Shown: one piece after another, positions 1 to 8,230 of the stretch
Numbering within the stretch: the first letter of the stretch is position 1
Layout of the letters: each line of letters opens with the position of its first letter
Source of the DNA: Marinobacter sp. AC-23
Lineage (GTDB): Bacteria; Pseudomonadota; Gammaproteobacteria; Pseudomonadales; Oleiphilaceae
DNA: 35,102 nt
Direction: 5' to 3'
NCBI RefSeq assembly: GCF_001858325.1
Contig: NZ_MBPP01000002.1
Coordinates: 1-35,102, forward strand
The notes under the pieces: model-generated
Told to the model about the DNA's origin: nothing
The model's database searches: none
What the model saw: only the letters and a program-made list of their open reading frames with translations
Translations under genes and position numbers: made by a program

Positions 1-2
1 AT

Positions 3-65
3 GCCTCACCCGTATTGGATGTTGGCCCTATGCTGAAAGACGATGGATGGAAGGAAAAAGCCTAG
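3..65 (+). CDS. C-terminal end of an unidentified protein (partial)
   Basis: The reading frame entering from the left edge stays open for 20 codons and ends in TAG at 63-65. The tail reads ...SPVLDVGPMLKDDGWKEKA, a mixed, charged composition typical of a real protein terminus. I do not recognise the family. It would converge with the lon gene, whose stop lies 19 bases further on, and its last codons form one arm of the hairpin at 51-76. With so few residues this could be a chance open frame. Confidence 0.35.
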   Translation, partial: ASPVLDVGPMLKDDGWKEKA

Positions 66-76
66 GCCTTCTCCTT
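51..76. terminator. Imperfect hairpin between converging genes
   Basis: Bases 51-62 and 65-76 form 12-base inverted arms with two mismatches around a GCCTAGGC core. The hairpin sits between the stop of the left-edge frame and the stop of lon, so it may terminate both. Neither side has a strong run of T, so the call is tentative. Confidence 0.4.
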
Positions 77-84
77 TCACCGGT

Positions 85-2528
85 TTAGTGCACAGACGAG
101 TCTGTTCGGGGTTTGTTGCCAAAGCACACCTGAAACACATCGTTGTAATGCTTGGCGAAGTTTACAGTTAGGCCTTCCCGAAGATAGTCCGGCAGCTCCT
201 CATAATCTCCGCGGTTTGCGTCTGGCAGAATCAAATTGCTGATTTTCTGCCTGCGTGCCGCGATGACTTTCTCGCGAATGCCACCAACGGGTAGCACCTG
301 GCCGGTGAGTGTTAGCTCGCCGGTCATCGCCGTGTTCGGCTGAGGGGACTCCTTGCGAGCAATCGAAAGCAGGGCAGTTGCCATGGTGACGCCGGCACTG
401 GGGCCGTCTTTTGGGGTTGCGCCCTCCGGCACATGAAGGTGTACGAAAGATTTATCAAAAAACCCGGGGTCGCCCTTGAACCGTTTCAGGTTTGAGCAAA
501 CGTAGCTGTATGCTATTTCTGCCGACTCCTTCATGACATCCCCAAGTTGGCCGGTCAGTTTGAAACTATGCTGGTTACTGTGGATCCTTGAGGCTTCAAT
601 GCTCAGGGTTGCCCCGCCCATGGCTGTCCAGGCCAGGCCGGTTACCACGCCAATACCCTTCAGAGATTTCTCTTTCCGGAACGCTGGCTGGCCAAGATAT
701 TCCTGCAAATCGGACACGCCCACCTTCACGGGCTCATTCGGGGATTTCAGCAGTTTTACAATGCCCTTGCGCATAACCTTGTGCAGGAGCTTCTCCAGAT
801 TCCGAACACCCGCTTCGCGGGCATGGCCTTCGATTATCTGGCGGATTGCGGCATCGGTGATGTTGAATTGCTTTTTAAGTAGCCCGGCCCGTTTCAGCAG
901 CCGCGGCAGCAAATGATGCTTGGCAATAGCCAGCTTTTCTTCGCCTATATAGCCAGACAGGCGGATGACATCCATCCTGTCCAGCAGTGGCCGGGGAATG
1001 GTGTCGAGCTGGTTTGCCGTGCAGATGAACAGCACCTTGGATAGTCCATACGGACATCCAGGTAGTGATCCAGAAAATCCTTGTTCTGCTCCGGGTCCAG
1101 AGTCTCCAGAAGGGCTGAGGCCGGGTCGCCCTGGTAGGAGGTACCGATTTTGTCGATTTCATCCAGCATGATCACCGGGTTGGCTACTTTGGTGTCTTTC
1201 AGTGCTTGCACGAACTTGCCTGGCATAGCGCCGATATACGTGCGCCTATGGCCTTTGATTTCTGCCTCATCGCGCATGCCGCCAACGCTAAATCGATAAA
1301 ACTCGCGCCCAAGTGCATCCGCAACCGAGTGGCCAATGGAGGTTTTGCCAACGCCCGGCGGGCCAACGAGAAGCAAAATTGAGCCGCTGACTTCACCTTT
1401 GAAGGTGCCCTCGGCAAGGAACTCAATAATCCGGTCTTTTACATCATCAAGACCGTCGTGATCCCGATCCAGAATGCGGCGGCCTTCTGCCAGATCAAAC
1501 TGATCTTCAGAATGCTGACCCCAGGGCACCTGGGTCAACCAATCCAGATAGTTGCGGGTAACACCGTATTCCGGCGAGCCCTGCTCCAGGATCTGCAACT
1601 TTTGTAATTCGTCGTTAAAGCGCTCCTGCACGGCTTCGGGTGGGCTCAGCTCTGCCATGCGGGCGTCGAAGCGCTCGGCGTCTGCCGTTTTGTCGTCTTT
1701 CGACATGCCCAGCTCGCGCTGGATAACCTTCAGCTGCTCTTTCAGGAAAAAATCGCGTTGGTGTTTCTGTACTTTCTCGTTTACTTCTTCACTGATTTCA
1801 GACTGCAGGCGGGCTACCTCCAGCTCTTTGCGCATTAACAGAAGTACTTTTTCCATGCGCCGGAGCAAAGGCACCGTGTTCAAAATATCCTGAAGTTCTT
1901 GGCCACGGGCGCTGGTCATGGATGCGCCAAAATCGGTCAGTGGGGAGCTGTCTTCCGGGCCGAAGCGCGACAGGTATTGCTTTACCTCCTCGCCATACAG
2001 CGGATTGGTGCGCAGTAGCTCCTTGATAGCGCTGATGATAGCCAGTGTGTAGGCCTTGGTTTCATCCGCATCTTCTTCGGGTTCCTGCGGGTATTCCACC
2101 TCTACCAGGTAGGGCGGCTTACGGCGTAGCCATCGCACAATCCGAAAGCGTTGCAGGCCCTGGGCAATAAACTGAACATTGCCGTCCTTGTTTTGAGCGT
2201 GATGAACGCGCACCGCGCATCCAACCTCGGCCAATTCATCGCTCTGTGGAACACTCTGGTCTGATTGAAGATCATCAACAAAGCAAATGCCCAGCAGCTT
2301 GTGATCGGTCTCGCCCACGCGCTTGAGTGTCTCGTGCCAATGGTTCTGGTTGACCATAACAGGCTGTACCTGCGCGGGGAAAAACGGCCGATTTGATACC
2401 GGCAGCACGTACATCTGTTTGGGGAGAGATTGCTGCGGCAGGGCAAGATCCTTGCTTTTCTGGTTCTCACCAATGTATTCAGTCAGGTCTTCCTCGAATT
2501 CTTCCAGCGAGTGGTTATCGTGATTCAT
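85..2528 (-). CDS. lon: Lon-family ATP-dependent serine protease, interrupted by a one-base frameshift
   Basis: This is an AAA+ protease that unfolds and degrades damaged or regulatory proteins in the cytoplasm. Two frames together give the full architecture: an N-terminal substrate-binding region (residues about 38-240), a coiled-coil stretch (about 240-290), Walker A GPPGVGKT (389-396), Walker [10 protein letters not shown], and then, in the second frame (85-1035), a sensor and lid region and the Lon protease domain with catalytic Ser in DGPSAGV and Lys in REKVIAARR. The first frame runs normally to DVRMDYP and then turns to nonsense at about 1039-1043. The second frame resumes with [13 protein letters not shown]. 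Adding one base (TATCC to TATTCC or TATCCC on the coding strand) gives a continuous protein of about 814 residues, normal for Lon. Nothing else in the gene is degraded, so this may be a sequencing error; if real, the ATPase and protease halves are separated and the gene is dead. It is divergent from cnoX. Confidence 0.88.
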
Positions 2529-2640
2529 ACCGTATCTGCTTCCTGATCAGAGGAGTGTCTTGCTACTAACTAGAGCCTAAAGTCATATTTTCAAGCATAG
2601 GCCGTATTAATGCCCTGTTTCTGCGCTCTTGAAATCTTGT

Positions 2641-2692
2641 GTCGGGCGCCCATCTACGCCTTAATCAATAATGAACATTTCAGGTGCCCGAC
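2641..2692 (+). promoter_or_regulatory. Inverted repeat in the cnoX leader covering the ribosome binding site
   Basis: GTCGGGCGCC at 2641-2650 pairs with GGTGCCCGAC at 2683-2692 (9 of 10 positions). The right arm ends at the base before the chosen ATG and contains the AGGT used as Shine-Dalgarno, so the folded mRNA could hide the start site. Function is inferred from position only. Confidence 0.35.
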
Positions 2693-3556
2693 ATGAGCAG
2701 CTCTCCCCATATATTTGAAGCCACCATGGAAAACTTCCAGCAGGAGGTGATGGACGCATCTTCGTCCACGCCCGTGCTGGTGGATGTTTGGGCCGAATGG
2801 TGCGCGCCCTGCAAGCAGCTTATGCCCGTACTGGAAAAACTGGTTAACGAGTACCAGGGGGCGTTCCGCCTTGCCAAGGTGAACGCAGATGAGCAAGAGC
2901 AGCTTACATCCAGCTTGGGTGTGCGTAGCCTGCCAACCATTATTCTGGTGAAGGATGGTCAGGCCGTTGATGGGTTTAGCTCAGCATTGCCTGAAAGTGA
3001 GATCCGTAAGGTGTTGGACAAGCACGTGGAACTGCCCGAGGAAGATCCTTACGAAAAAGCGCACCGCATCTGGGACGAAGGCGATATTGATGGCGCACTG
3101 GAAATTCTTTCCGAGATGAACCAAAAAGATCCGGAGAACCTGAAGGTGCTGATCGACCTTGCCCAGCTAAAAGCTGAAAGTGGCGATATAGAAACCGCTG
3201 AACAGGTGCTCGAAAGCTTGCCGCCAGAGGAAAAACTGCAGCACCAGGCAAAGCAGCTGGCGGCTCGAATAAAGTTCTTGAAACAGTCTGCAGAGCTCCC
3301 GCCTGCGAAAGATCTTGAAATGGCACTGGAGCAGGATCCGAAAGACCCTAACGCCTTACACCAGCTGGCACTTCATAACGTGCTGCAGGAAAAAAATGCA
3401 GAAGCGATGGAGTTACTGATTCGGCTTATGCGGGTCAACAGTAAATACAAAGAAGAGGTAGCGAAAACCACGTTGGTTGAGCTATTTGAGAAGCTGGGGA
3501 ATAACAACCCGGATGTGCGGACTTATCGGCGCAAGTTATACACGCTGATGCATTGA
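2693..3556 (+). CDS. cnoX: Thioredoxin-like chaperone with TPR domain (CnoX/YbbN)
   Basis: The N-terminal 110 residues are a thioredoxin fold with active site WCAPC (Cys37 and Cys40). The remaining 170 residues are tetratricopeptide-type helices (DIDGALEILSEMNQKDPEN and later repeats) ending in the YRRKLYTLMH tail typical of YbbN. The family acts as a redox-controlled holdase chaperone that hands clients to GroEL and DnaK. E. coli YbbN lacks the first active-site cysteine; here both are present, so thiol-disulfide activity is possible. ATG at 2693 was chosen because AGGT lies seven bases upstream; a GTG at 2684 in the same frame would add three residues. The product is 287 residues, the usual length. 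It is divergent from lon, which suits a shared proteostasis role, and ends at a strong terminator. Confidence 0.9.
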   Translation: MSSSPHIFEATMENFQQEVMDASSSTPVLVDVWAEWCAPCKQLMPVLEKLVNEYQGAFRLAKVNADEQEQLTSSLGVRSLPTIILVKDGQAVDGFSSALPESEIRKVLDKHVELPEEDPYEKAHRIWDEGDIDGALEILSEMNQKDPENLKVLIDLAQLKAESGDIETAEQVLESLPPEEKLQHQAKQLAARIKFLKQSAELPPAKDLEMALEQDPKDPNALHQLALHNVLQEKNAEAMELLIRLMRVNSKYKEEVAKTTLVELFEKLGNNNPDVRTYRRKLYTLMH

Positions 3557-3579
3557 TCAGTAGCCTGAGAAGGGCAAGC

Positions 3580-3620
3580 GCCACTAAAAAGCCGGGCATA
3601 ATGCCCGGCTTTTTAGTGGC
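3580..3620. terminator. Perfect bidirectional terminator between cnoX and the aminomutase gene
   Basis: Two perfect 20-base arms (3580-3599 and 3601-3620) flank a single central A. The GC core GCCGGGCAT pairs with ATGCCCGGC and is bordered by A5 on one side and T5 on the other, so a GC stem followed by a U-run forms on both strands. It serves the converging cnoX (plus) and aminomutase (minus) genes. Confidence 0.93.
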
Positions 3621-3634
3621 AAGGTGTTTAGGGT

Positions 3635-4999
3635 TTACCCATTACCTCTTTTCATTTCTTCAAACTCATCCTCAAAGAAAAACTTCTCTTCCCCAAAGGC
3701 AGGCTCCAGCTCATGCAGCCAGGTGGCTGTTTCGCTGTATTTGGCAAAGAATGGGCGCTGCACCCAGTCCGGATTGCGGCCCTGCAAAAAACGCAGCACA
3801 AAGACCTTTTCGCCGTGCACTTGCGCAATCCCCTGAATTTCCACTTTGCCTGGGCCGGCACTCATGCTGGGGCCGCGGGCGGTGCGGGCCAGGCCGCTGA
3901 CTTTTTTCATGGCTTCGCGGTAAATGTTAAAGGCTTCCGCTAGCGGTACTTCAAAGTAGTTCTTGGCGCCTGTGTCGCGCTCTACAAACATGTAGTACGG
4001 GATGATGCCGAGCTGTACTTCTTTTTTCCACAGTTTGGCCCATGCGTCGGCATCGTCGTTAACGTGCTTAATCAACGGGCCTTGCGCGCGAATCTCAGCA
4101 CCGGTCGCGCGGATGCGGCGGATCGCTTCTTCGGCAATGTCGGTGGTGATTTCCTGCCAATGGTTATAGTGAGCCATGATCGCAACGTGCTTGCCTGCAT
4201 CTACAAGTTTGGCGAACAAGTCGATCAGCTCGTCGGCATCTTTATCCGTCACGAAACGGTATGGCCAGAAGGTGAGGGCCTTGGTGCCGATGCGGATAGT
4301 CTGGATATGGTCGAGCTCCGGCTGTAGCAGAGGCTCAAGGTACTGAGCCAAGCTCTTGGTTTTCATTACCATGGGGTCGCCACCGGTAACCAGTAAGTCG
4401 GTTACTTCGGTGTGTTCCTGCAGGTACCCGTGCAGCTTGTCTGCCTCGGTGCTCGACATTTTCAGGTCTTTGTCGCCTACAAACTGCGCCCAGCGGAAGC
4501 AGAAGGTGCAATAAGAGTGGCAGGTCTGGCCTTGGGCCGGGAAGAACAGCACTGTCTCGCGGTACTTGTGCTGCACGCCGTCGAGCACTTCGCCCTCCAG
4601 TTCCGGCATGTTCATTTCCATCTGGCCGGCCGGGTGAGGGTTTAGTTCATCGCGGATCTCTTTTGCGACGGCCTGAATCTCTTTTTTCTCGGCGCCATCC
4701 CGGTGCATCTTGGCCATGCGATCAAAGTGTTCGTCTTTGAGCATGCCTTTTTGCGGGAAGACCAACTGATAGATGGGGTCGTTGGGCACTTTGTCCCAGT
4801 TGATCAGTTCGTTGATCACATACTCATTCACCCGAAACGGCAGCACGCTTGCTACTACTTTCATTTCGAACAGAGTGTCTTCGGGAAGGCTCTGAATAAT
4901 CTCAATCTTGTCTAGCTGGCGGTCTGTATAAACCTTGAAACGTCGTTCCTCGAACTCTGTGGTGGGAATCCGATTAGGAAAAGTGACGATTGAATTCAT
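3635..4999 (-). CDS. Radical-SAM, PLP-dependent 2,3-aminomutase-like protein (KamA family)
   Basis: This 454-residue protein has the radical-SAM cluster motif CHSYCTFC (Cys160, 164, 167), followed two residues later by Arg169, which in lysine 2,3-aminomutase holds the substrate carboxylate. The PLP lysine is conserved in AGPGK (Lys385). Family members move an alpha-amino group to the beta carbon using a 5'-deoxyadenosyl radical and PLP. The two aspartates that bind the side-chain amine of lysine in the clostridial enzyme (Asp293 and Asp330, recalled numbering) fall on Arg341 and Ser378 here, with identical spacing to the PLP lysine. The substrate is therefore probably not lysine; an acidic amino acid is possible. 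It is too long for the EF-P enzyme EpmB (about 340 residues). No acetyltransferase (ablB) is adjacent. The start at 4999 has GAGGG upstream. The gene stands alone. Confidence 0.82.
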   Translation of the reverse strand: MNSIVTFPNRIPTTEFEERRFKVYTDRQLDKIEIIQSLPEDTLFEMKVVASVLPFRVNEYVINELINWDKVPNDPIYQLVFPQKGMLKDEHFDRMAKMHRDGAEKKEIQAVAKEIRDELNPHPAGQMEMNMPELEGEVLDGVQHKYRETVLFFPAQGQTCHSYCTFCFRWAQFVGDKDLKMSSTEADKLHGYLQEHTEVTDLLVTGGDPMVMKTKSLAQYLEPLLQPELDHIQTIRIGTKALTFWPYRFVTDKDADELIDLFAKLVDAGKHVAIMAHYNHWQEITTDIAEEAIRRIRATGAEIRAQGPLIKHVNDDADAWAKLWKKEVQLGIIPYYMFVERDTGAKNYFEVPLAEAFNIYREAMKKVSGLARTARGPSMSAGPGKVEIQGIAQVHGEKVFVLRFLQGRNPDWVQRPFFAKYSETATWLHELEPAFGEEKFFFEDEFEEMKRGNG

Positions 5000-5004
5000 G
5001 GTTC

Positions 5005-5041
5005 GCCCTCTGTGGTTAAAGGTATGAAATGACCGGAGGGC
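5005..5041 (-). promoter_or_regulatory. Leader inverted repeat that could mask the aminomutase Shine-Dalgarno
   Basis: GCCCTC at 5005-5010 is complementary to GAGGGC at 5036-5041. On the minus-strand transcript the arm nearer the gene carries GAGGG, the only good ribosome binding site for the start at 4999, so pairing would block it. The stem is only six base pairs with a 25-base loop. Confidence 0.3.
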
Positions 5042-5188
5042 AAAACGGGCGCCGCTCCGATGGTCAAAAAATGGGCAGGCGAGTATACATAAATTGCTGT
5101 TTAGTTTCAGGTCTAATTAAAAAGTTGGAAGAAAAATAAAAATCGCTTTTTGGATGTTTTTCAACTGATTGAAATAACTTATTAAATT

Positions 5189-5218
5189 ATAATATGTGGT
5201 AGAAATAGGGGGTGTCCA
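5189..5218 (-). promoter_or_regulatory. Possible sigma-70 promoter for the aminomutase gene
   Basis: On the minus strand TGGACA (5213-5218) is followed after 18 bases by TATTAT (5189-5194), five of six matches to each consensus hexamer. It lies 190 bases upstream of the start codon in AT-rich DNA, where chance matches are common. Confidence 0.35.
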
Positions 5219-5383
5219 TATCATTTAGCACGGTAATGAAAAGTCAGGTGATACAGCGACTACGACAATGGTCTGAGCCTAGTTGTTTGATGCGCTTAAA
5301 AAAGGCATTATTACGTAAGTAATCGTAATTATTTTTAGATTTTTCGAGATGTCTTCGGGTTTTATCTGATTTTTCGGGAAGTG

Positions 5384-5401
5384 CGTAGTAAAAATACTAC
5401 G
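5384..5401. promoter_or_regulatory. Perfect 18-base palindrome upstream of aceE
   Basis: CGTAGTA and TACTACG flank AAAA. The site lies 16 bases before a TTGACA element, where a regulator of aceEF would bind. It does not match the GGT-N3-ACC pattern of PdhR. The binding protein is unknown. Confidence 0.4.
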
Positions 5402-5417
5402 AAATCTGCACCTTGAT

Positions 5418-5447
5418 TTGACAGTCCAGTCAGTTTTTGGCTAAAAA
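5418..5447 (+). promoter_or_regulatory. Possible aceEF promoter
   Basis: A perfect TTGACA (5418-5423) is followed after 18 bases by TAAAAA (5442-5447), a weak -10 element. This leaves a leader of about 100 bases before aceE. Confidence 0.35.
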
Positions 5448-5556
5448 ACGGCCATTAGGCGGGGTTGGGCAGTAAAACTATAAAAGCTGTTCTATGCTTG
5501 GAGGATGCTGAACGTGGCACCTACGGCACTACTTTGATGCGAAAGGGGGAGGTTTG

Positions 5557-8220
5557 ATGTACCAGGATGATGATCCCATTGAAACGAGCGAATGGCTTGA
5601 TGCACTTGAGTCGCTCATGGAGAACGAAGGTATAGACCGGGTTAAATACATTCTGGAGCGCCTTTCTGAGCGAGCCAGCCGGGATGGCACCGAGCTGCCT
5701 TACTCTATTACCACTCCGTTCCGGAACACTATTCCGGCCACGCAAGAAGCCCGAATGCCGGGTGACCTGTTTATGGAGCGCCGGATTCGCTCGCTGATTC
5801 GTTGGAACGCCATGGCAATGGTGGTGCGGGCCAGCAAGCGCCCCGGCGATCTGGGCGGTCACATTTCCACGTTCTCATCAGCTGCCACTCTTTACGATGT
5901 GGGCTTCAACTACTTTTTCCACGGTGGCGATGACAAGCGTGAGTCAGATCTGGTCTATTTCCAGGGCCATGCCTCACCGGGTAACTATGCGCGCTCCTTT
6001 TTGGAAGGGCGGTTTACCGAAGAGCAGCTTGATAAATACCGTGAGGAAGTGGATGGCGATGGCCTGTCGTCCTACCCGCACCCATGGCTGATGCCGGATT
6101 ATTGGCAGTTCCCTACTGTATCCATGGGGCTTGGGCCCATTCAGGCCATTTATCAGGCCCACGTAATGAAGTACCTGGATGGCCGCGAGCTCATTGAAAT
6201 GGGCGATCGCAAGGTTTGGTGCTTTGTGGGTGATGGTGAAACCGACGAGCCCGAAACCCTTGGGTGTATTTCTAAAGCCGGTCGGGAAAATCTCGATAAC
6301 CTGGTGTTCGTGGTGAACTGTAACCTGCAGCGCCTGGACGGACCGGTGCGCGGTAACGGCAAGATTATCCAGGAACTGGAGGGAGCATTCCGTGGTGCCG
6401 GCTGGAACGTTATCAAAGTGGTTTGGGGCCGGGTGTGGGACACTCTGTTCGATCAGGATGAGAACGGCGTTATGCAGCGGGCCATGGATGAAATCTGCGA
6501 CGGTGATTTGCAGAACTTTACCCACAATGGTCCCGCGCATACCCGCAAGCATTTCTTCGGCAAGTACCCCCAGATGGCCAAGCTGGTTGAAGGCTGGTCA
6601 GATGACGACATCAACAAGCTGAATCGCGGTGGTCACGATCCTTATAAGGTTTACGCGGCCTATCAAAAGGCCGCAACCGAGACCAATGGCAAGCCAACGG
6701 TGATTCTTGCTCACACCATCAAAGGCTATGGCTTTGGCGCGGCGGGTGAATCCCAGAATACGGCGCACTCTCTGAAAAAACTGGATATGGATACTCTCAA
6801 GGCGTTCCGTGACCGGTTTGCGATCCCGCTAAAAGACGAAGAGCTCGAAAGTGCACCCTACTACCGCCCGGCGCCCGATAGCCCCGAGTTGGTATACATG
6901 AAGAAGCGTCGCCAGGAGTTAGGAGGTTTCTATCCCCGGCGCCGTAAGGACAGTCAGCCCCTGAAAATTCCCGAGCTGGATGTTTTCAAGCAGGTTCTGG
7001 ACGGCTCAAACGGCCGGGAAATCTCCCTGACCATGGTATTTGTTCGCCTGCTGAATGCGTTGGTCAAAGACAAGCGTATTGGCAAGCGTGTCGTGCCGAT
7101 CGTTCCGGATGAGGCCCGCACGTTTGGTATGGAAGGCATGTTCCGGCAACTCGGCATTTATACCGCCGAAGGCCAGAAATACGTGCCTCAGGATCGTGAT
7201 CAGATTATGTATTACCGTGAGGACAAAAAAGGCCAGATTCTGCAGGAAGGTATTAACGAGGGCGGCGCAATGGCCGCGTGGATGGCCGCCGCAACCTCCT
7301 ACAGCACCAACAATTTTCCGCTGATTCCGTTCTATGCGTTCTATTCCATGTTTGGTTTTCAGCGCGTTGGCGATCTGGCCTGGGCTTCCGGCGACATGCA
7401 GGCGCGGGGCTTCCTGATTGGCGGTACCGCGGGCAGGACTACTCTCAACGGTGAGGGTTTGCAGCACCAGGATGGCCACAGCCACATTCTGGCGAACACC
7501 ATCCCGAACTGCAGAGCTTATGACCCGTCTTACGGTTATGAAATGGCGGTGATCATTCACCATGGCATGAAGGAAATGTTTGAAGAGAACAAAAACGTTT
7601 TCTATTACATCACCATGGAAAACGAGAACTACGAACACCCCGCTATGCCCAAGGGATGTGAAGACGGCATCATCAAAGGCATGTACAAGTTCGAGTCGGT
7701 AGAAGTAAAAGGCGCCAAGAAAAAGTTGCGCGTGCAGTTGCTGAGCGCCGGCGCCATCATGAACGAGGTTCGCGCAGCGGCTCAAATGCTGAAAGATGAC
7801 TGGGGCGTAGCGTCGGATGTGTGGAGCGTGACCAGCTATAACGAACTGGCCCGTGATGGGCAACACGTTGAGCGCTGGAACCTGCTGCATCCGGACGACA
7901 AAGGCCGTACCGCTTACGTTACCAAGTGTCTGGAAGCCCAAACCGGCCCGGTTGTGTCCGCTACGGACTATATCAAGCTGCACTCCGATCAGTTGCGTGG
8001 ATTTATCCCGAAAACGTTCCTTACCCTGGGAACAGACGGCTTCGGCCGCAGTGATACGCGGGAGAAGTTGCGCAGTTTCTTTGAGGTGGATCGTTATCAC
8101 GTAACCGTAACCGCCCTGTCTGCTCTGGCCAAAGACGGCGAGATCAAGGAAGAGCAGGTTCTCGACGCCATGCGCAAGTACGGAATCGATCGCAACAAAC
8201 CGAACCCGGCGCAAAGCTAA
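5557..8220 (+). CDS. aceE: Pyruvate dehydrogenase E1 component, homodimeric type
   Basis: E1 decarboxylates pyruvate with thiamine diphosphate and passes the acetyl group to the lipoyl arms of AceF. The 887-residue product matches the length of the E. coli enzyme and opens with the typical DPIETSEWLDALESL segment, which docks onto E2. The thiamine diphosphate motif runs from GDGETDEPE (about residue 220) to the NCN of FVVNCNLQRLDGPVRGN. The RNTIP segment near residue 50 is also family-typical. ATG at 5557 is preceded by GGGGGAGG with four bases between, so the in-frame TTG one codon earlier is too close to be the start. aceF follows after ten bases with its own GGAGG, so the two form one operon. 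The E3 gene (lpd) is not in the window. Confidence 0.97.
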   Translation: MYQDDDPIETSEWLDALESLMENEGIDRVKYILERLSERASRDGTELPYSITTPFRNTIPATQEARMPGDLFMERRIRSLIRWNAMAMVVRASKRPGDLGGHISTFSSAATLYDVGFNYFFHGGDDKRESDLVYFQGHASPGNYARSFLEGRFTEEQLDKYREEVDGDGLSSYPHPWLMPDYWQFPTVSMGLGPIQAIYQAHVMKYLDGRELIEMGDRKVWCFVGDGETDEPETLGCISKAGRENLDNLVFVVNCNLQRLDGPVRGNGKIIQELEGAFRGAGWNVIKVVWGRVWDTLFDQDENGVMQRAMDEICDGDLQNFTHNGPAHTRKHFFGKYPQMAKLVEGWSDDDINKLNRGGHDPYKVYAAYQKAATETNGKPTVILAHTIKGYGFGAAGESQNTAHSLKKLDMDTLKAFRDRFAIPLKDEELESAPYYRPAPDSPELVYMKKRRQELGGFYPRRRKDSQPLKIPELDVFKQVLDGSNGREISLTMVFVRLLNALVKDKRIGKRVVPIVPDEARTFGMEGMFRQLGIYTAEGQKYVPQDRDQIMYYREDKKGQILQEGINEGGAMAAWMAAATSYSTNNFPLIPFYAFYSMFGFQRVGDLAWASGDMQARGFLIGGTAGRTTLNGEGLQHQDGHSHILANTIPNCRAYDPSYGYEMAVIIHHGMKEMFEENKNVFYYITMENENYEHPAMPKGCEDGIIKGMYKFESVEVKGAKKKLRVQLLSAGAIMNEVRAAAQMLKDDWGVASDVWSVTSYNELARDGQHVERWNLLHPDDKGRTAYVTKCLEAQTGPVVSATDYIKLHSDQLRGFIPKTFLTLGTDGFGRSDTREKLRSFFEVDRYHVTVTALSALAKDGEIKEEQVLDAMRKYGIDRNKPNPAQS

Positions 8221-8230
8221 GGAGGCCGTT

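Larger units (their letters stand above)
5000..5556. other. 557-base divergent intergenic region between the aminomutase gene and aceE
   Basis: No convincing coding frame was found on either strand. The region is clearly AT-richer than its flanks, especially 5090-5350. It holds the leader and a possible promoter of the minus-strand aminomutase gene, a possible aceE promoter, and several inverted repeats: 5005-5041, ATTACG/CGTAAT at 5310-5329, and the perfect 18-base palindrome at 5384-5401. Confidence 0.7.

Noticed and set aside
2580..2600. CTTGAAA on the minus strand upstream of lon as a heat-shock sigma-32 promoter
   Set aside because: The -35-like element is present, but no CCCCAT-type -10 element follows at the right distance.
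5974..6552. A 192-codon minus-strand frame inside aceE
   Set aside because: It is antisense to the conserved thiamine diphosphate region of AceE and has no family resemblance or ribosome binding site.
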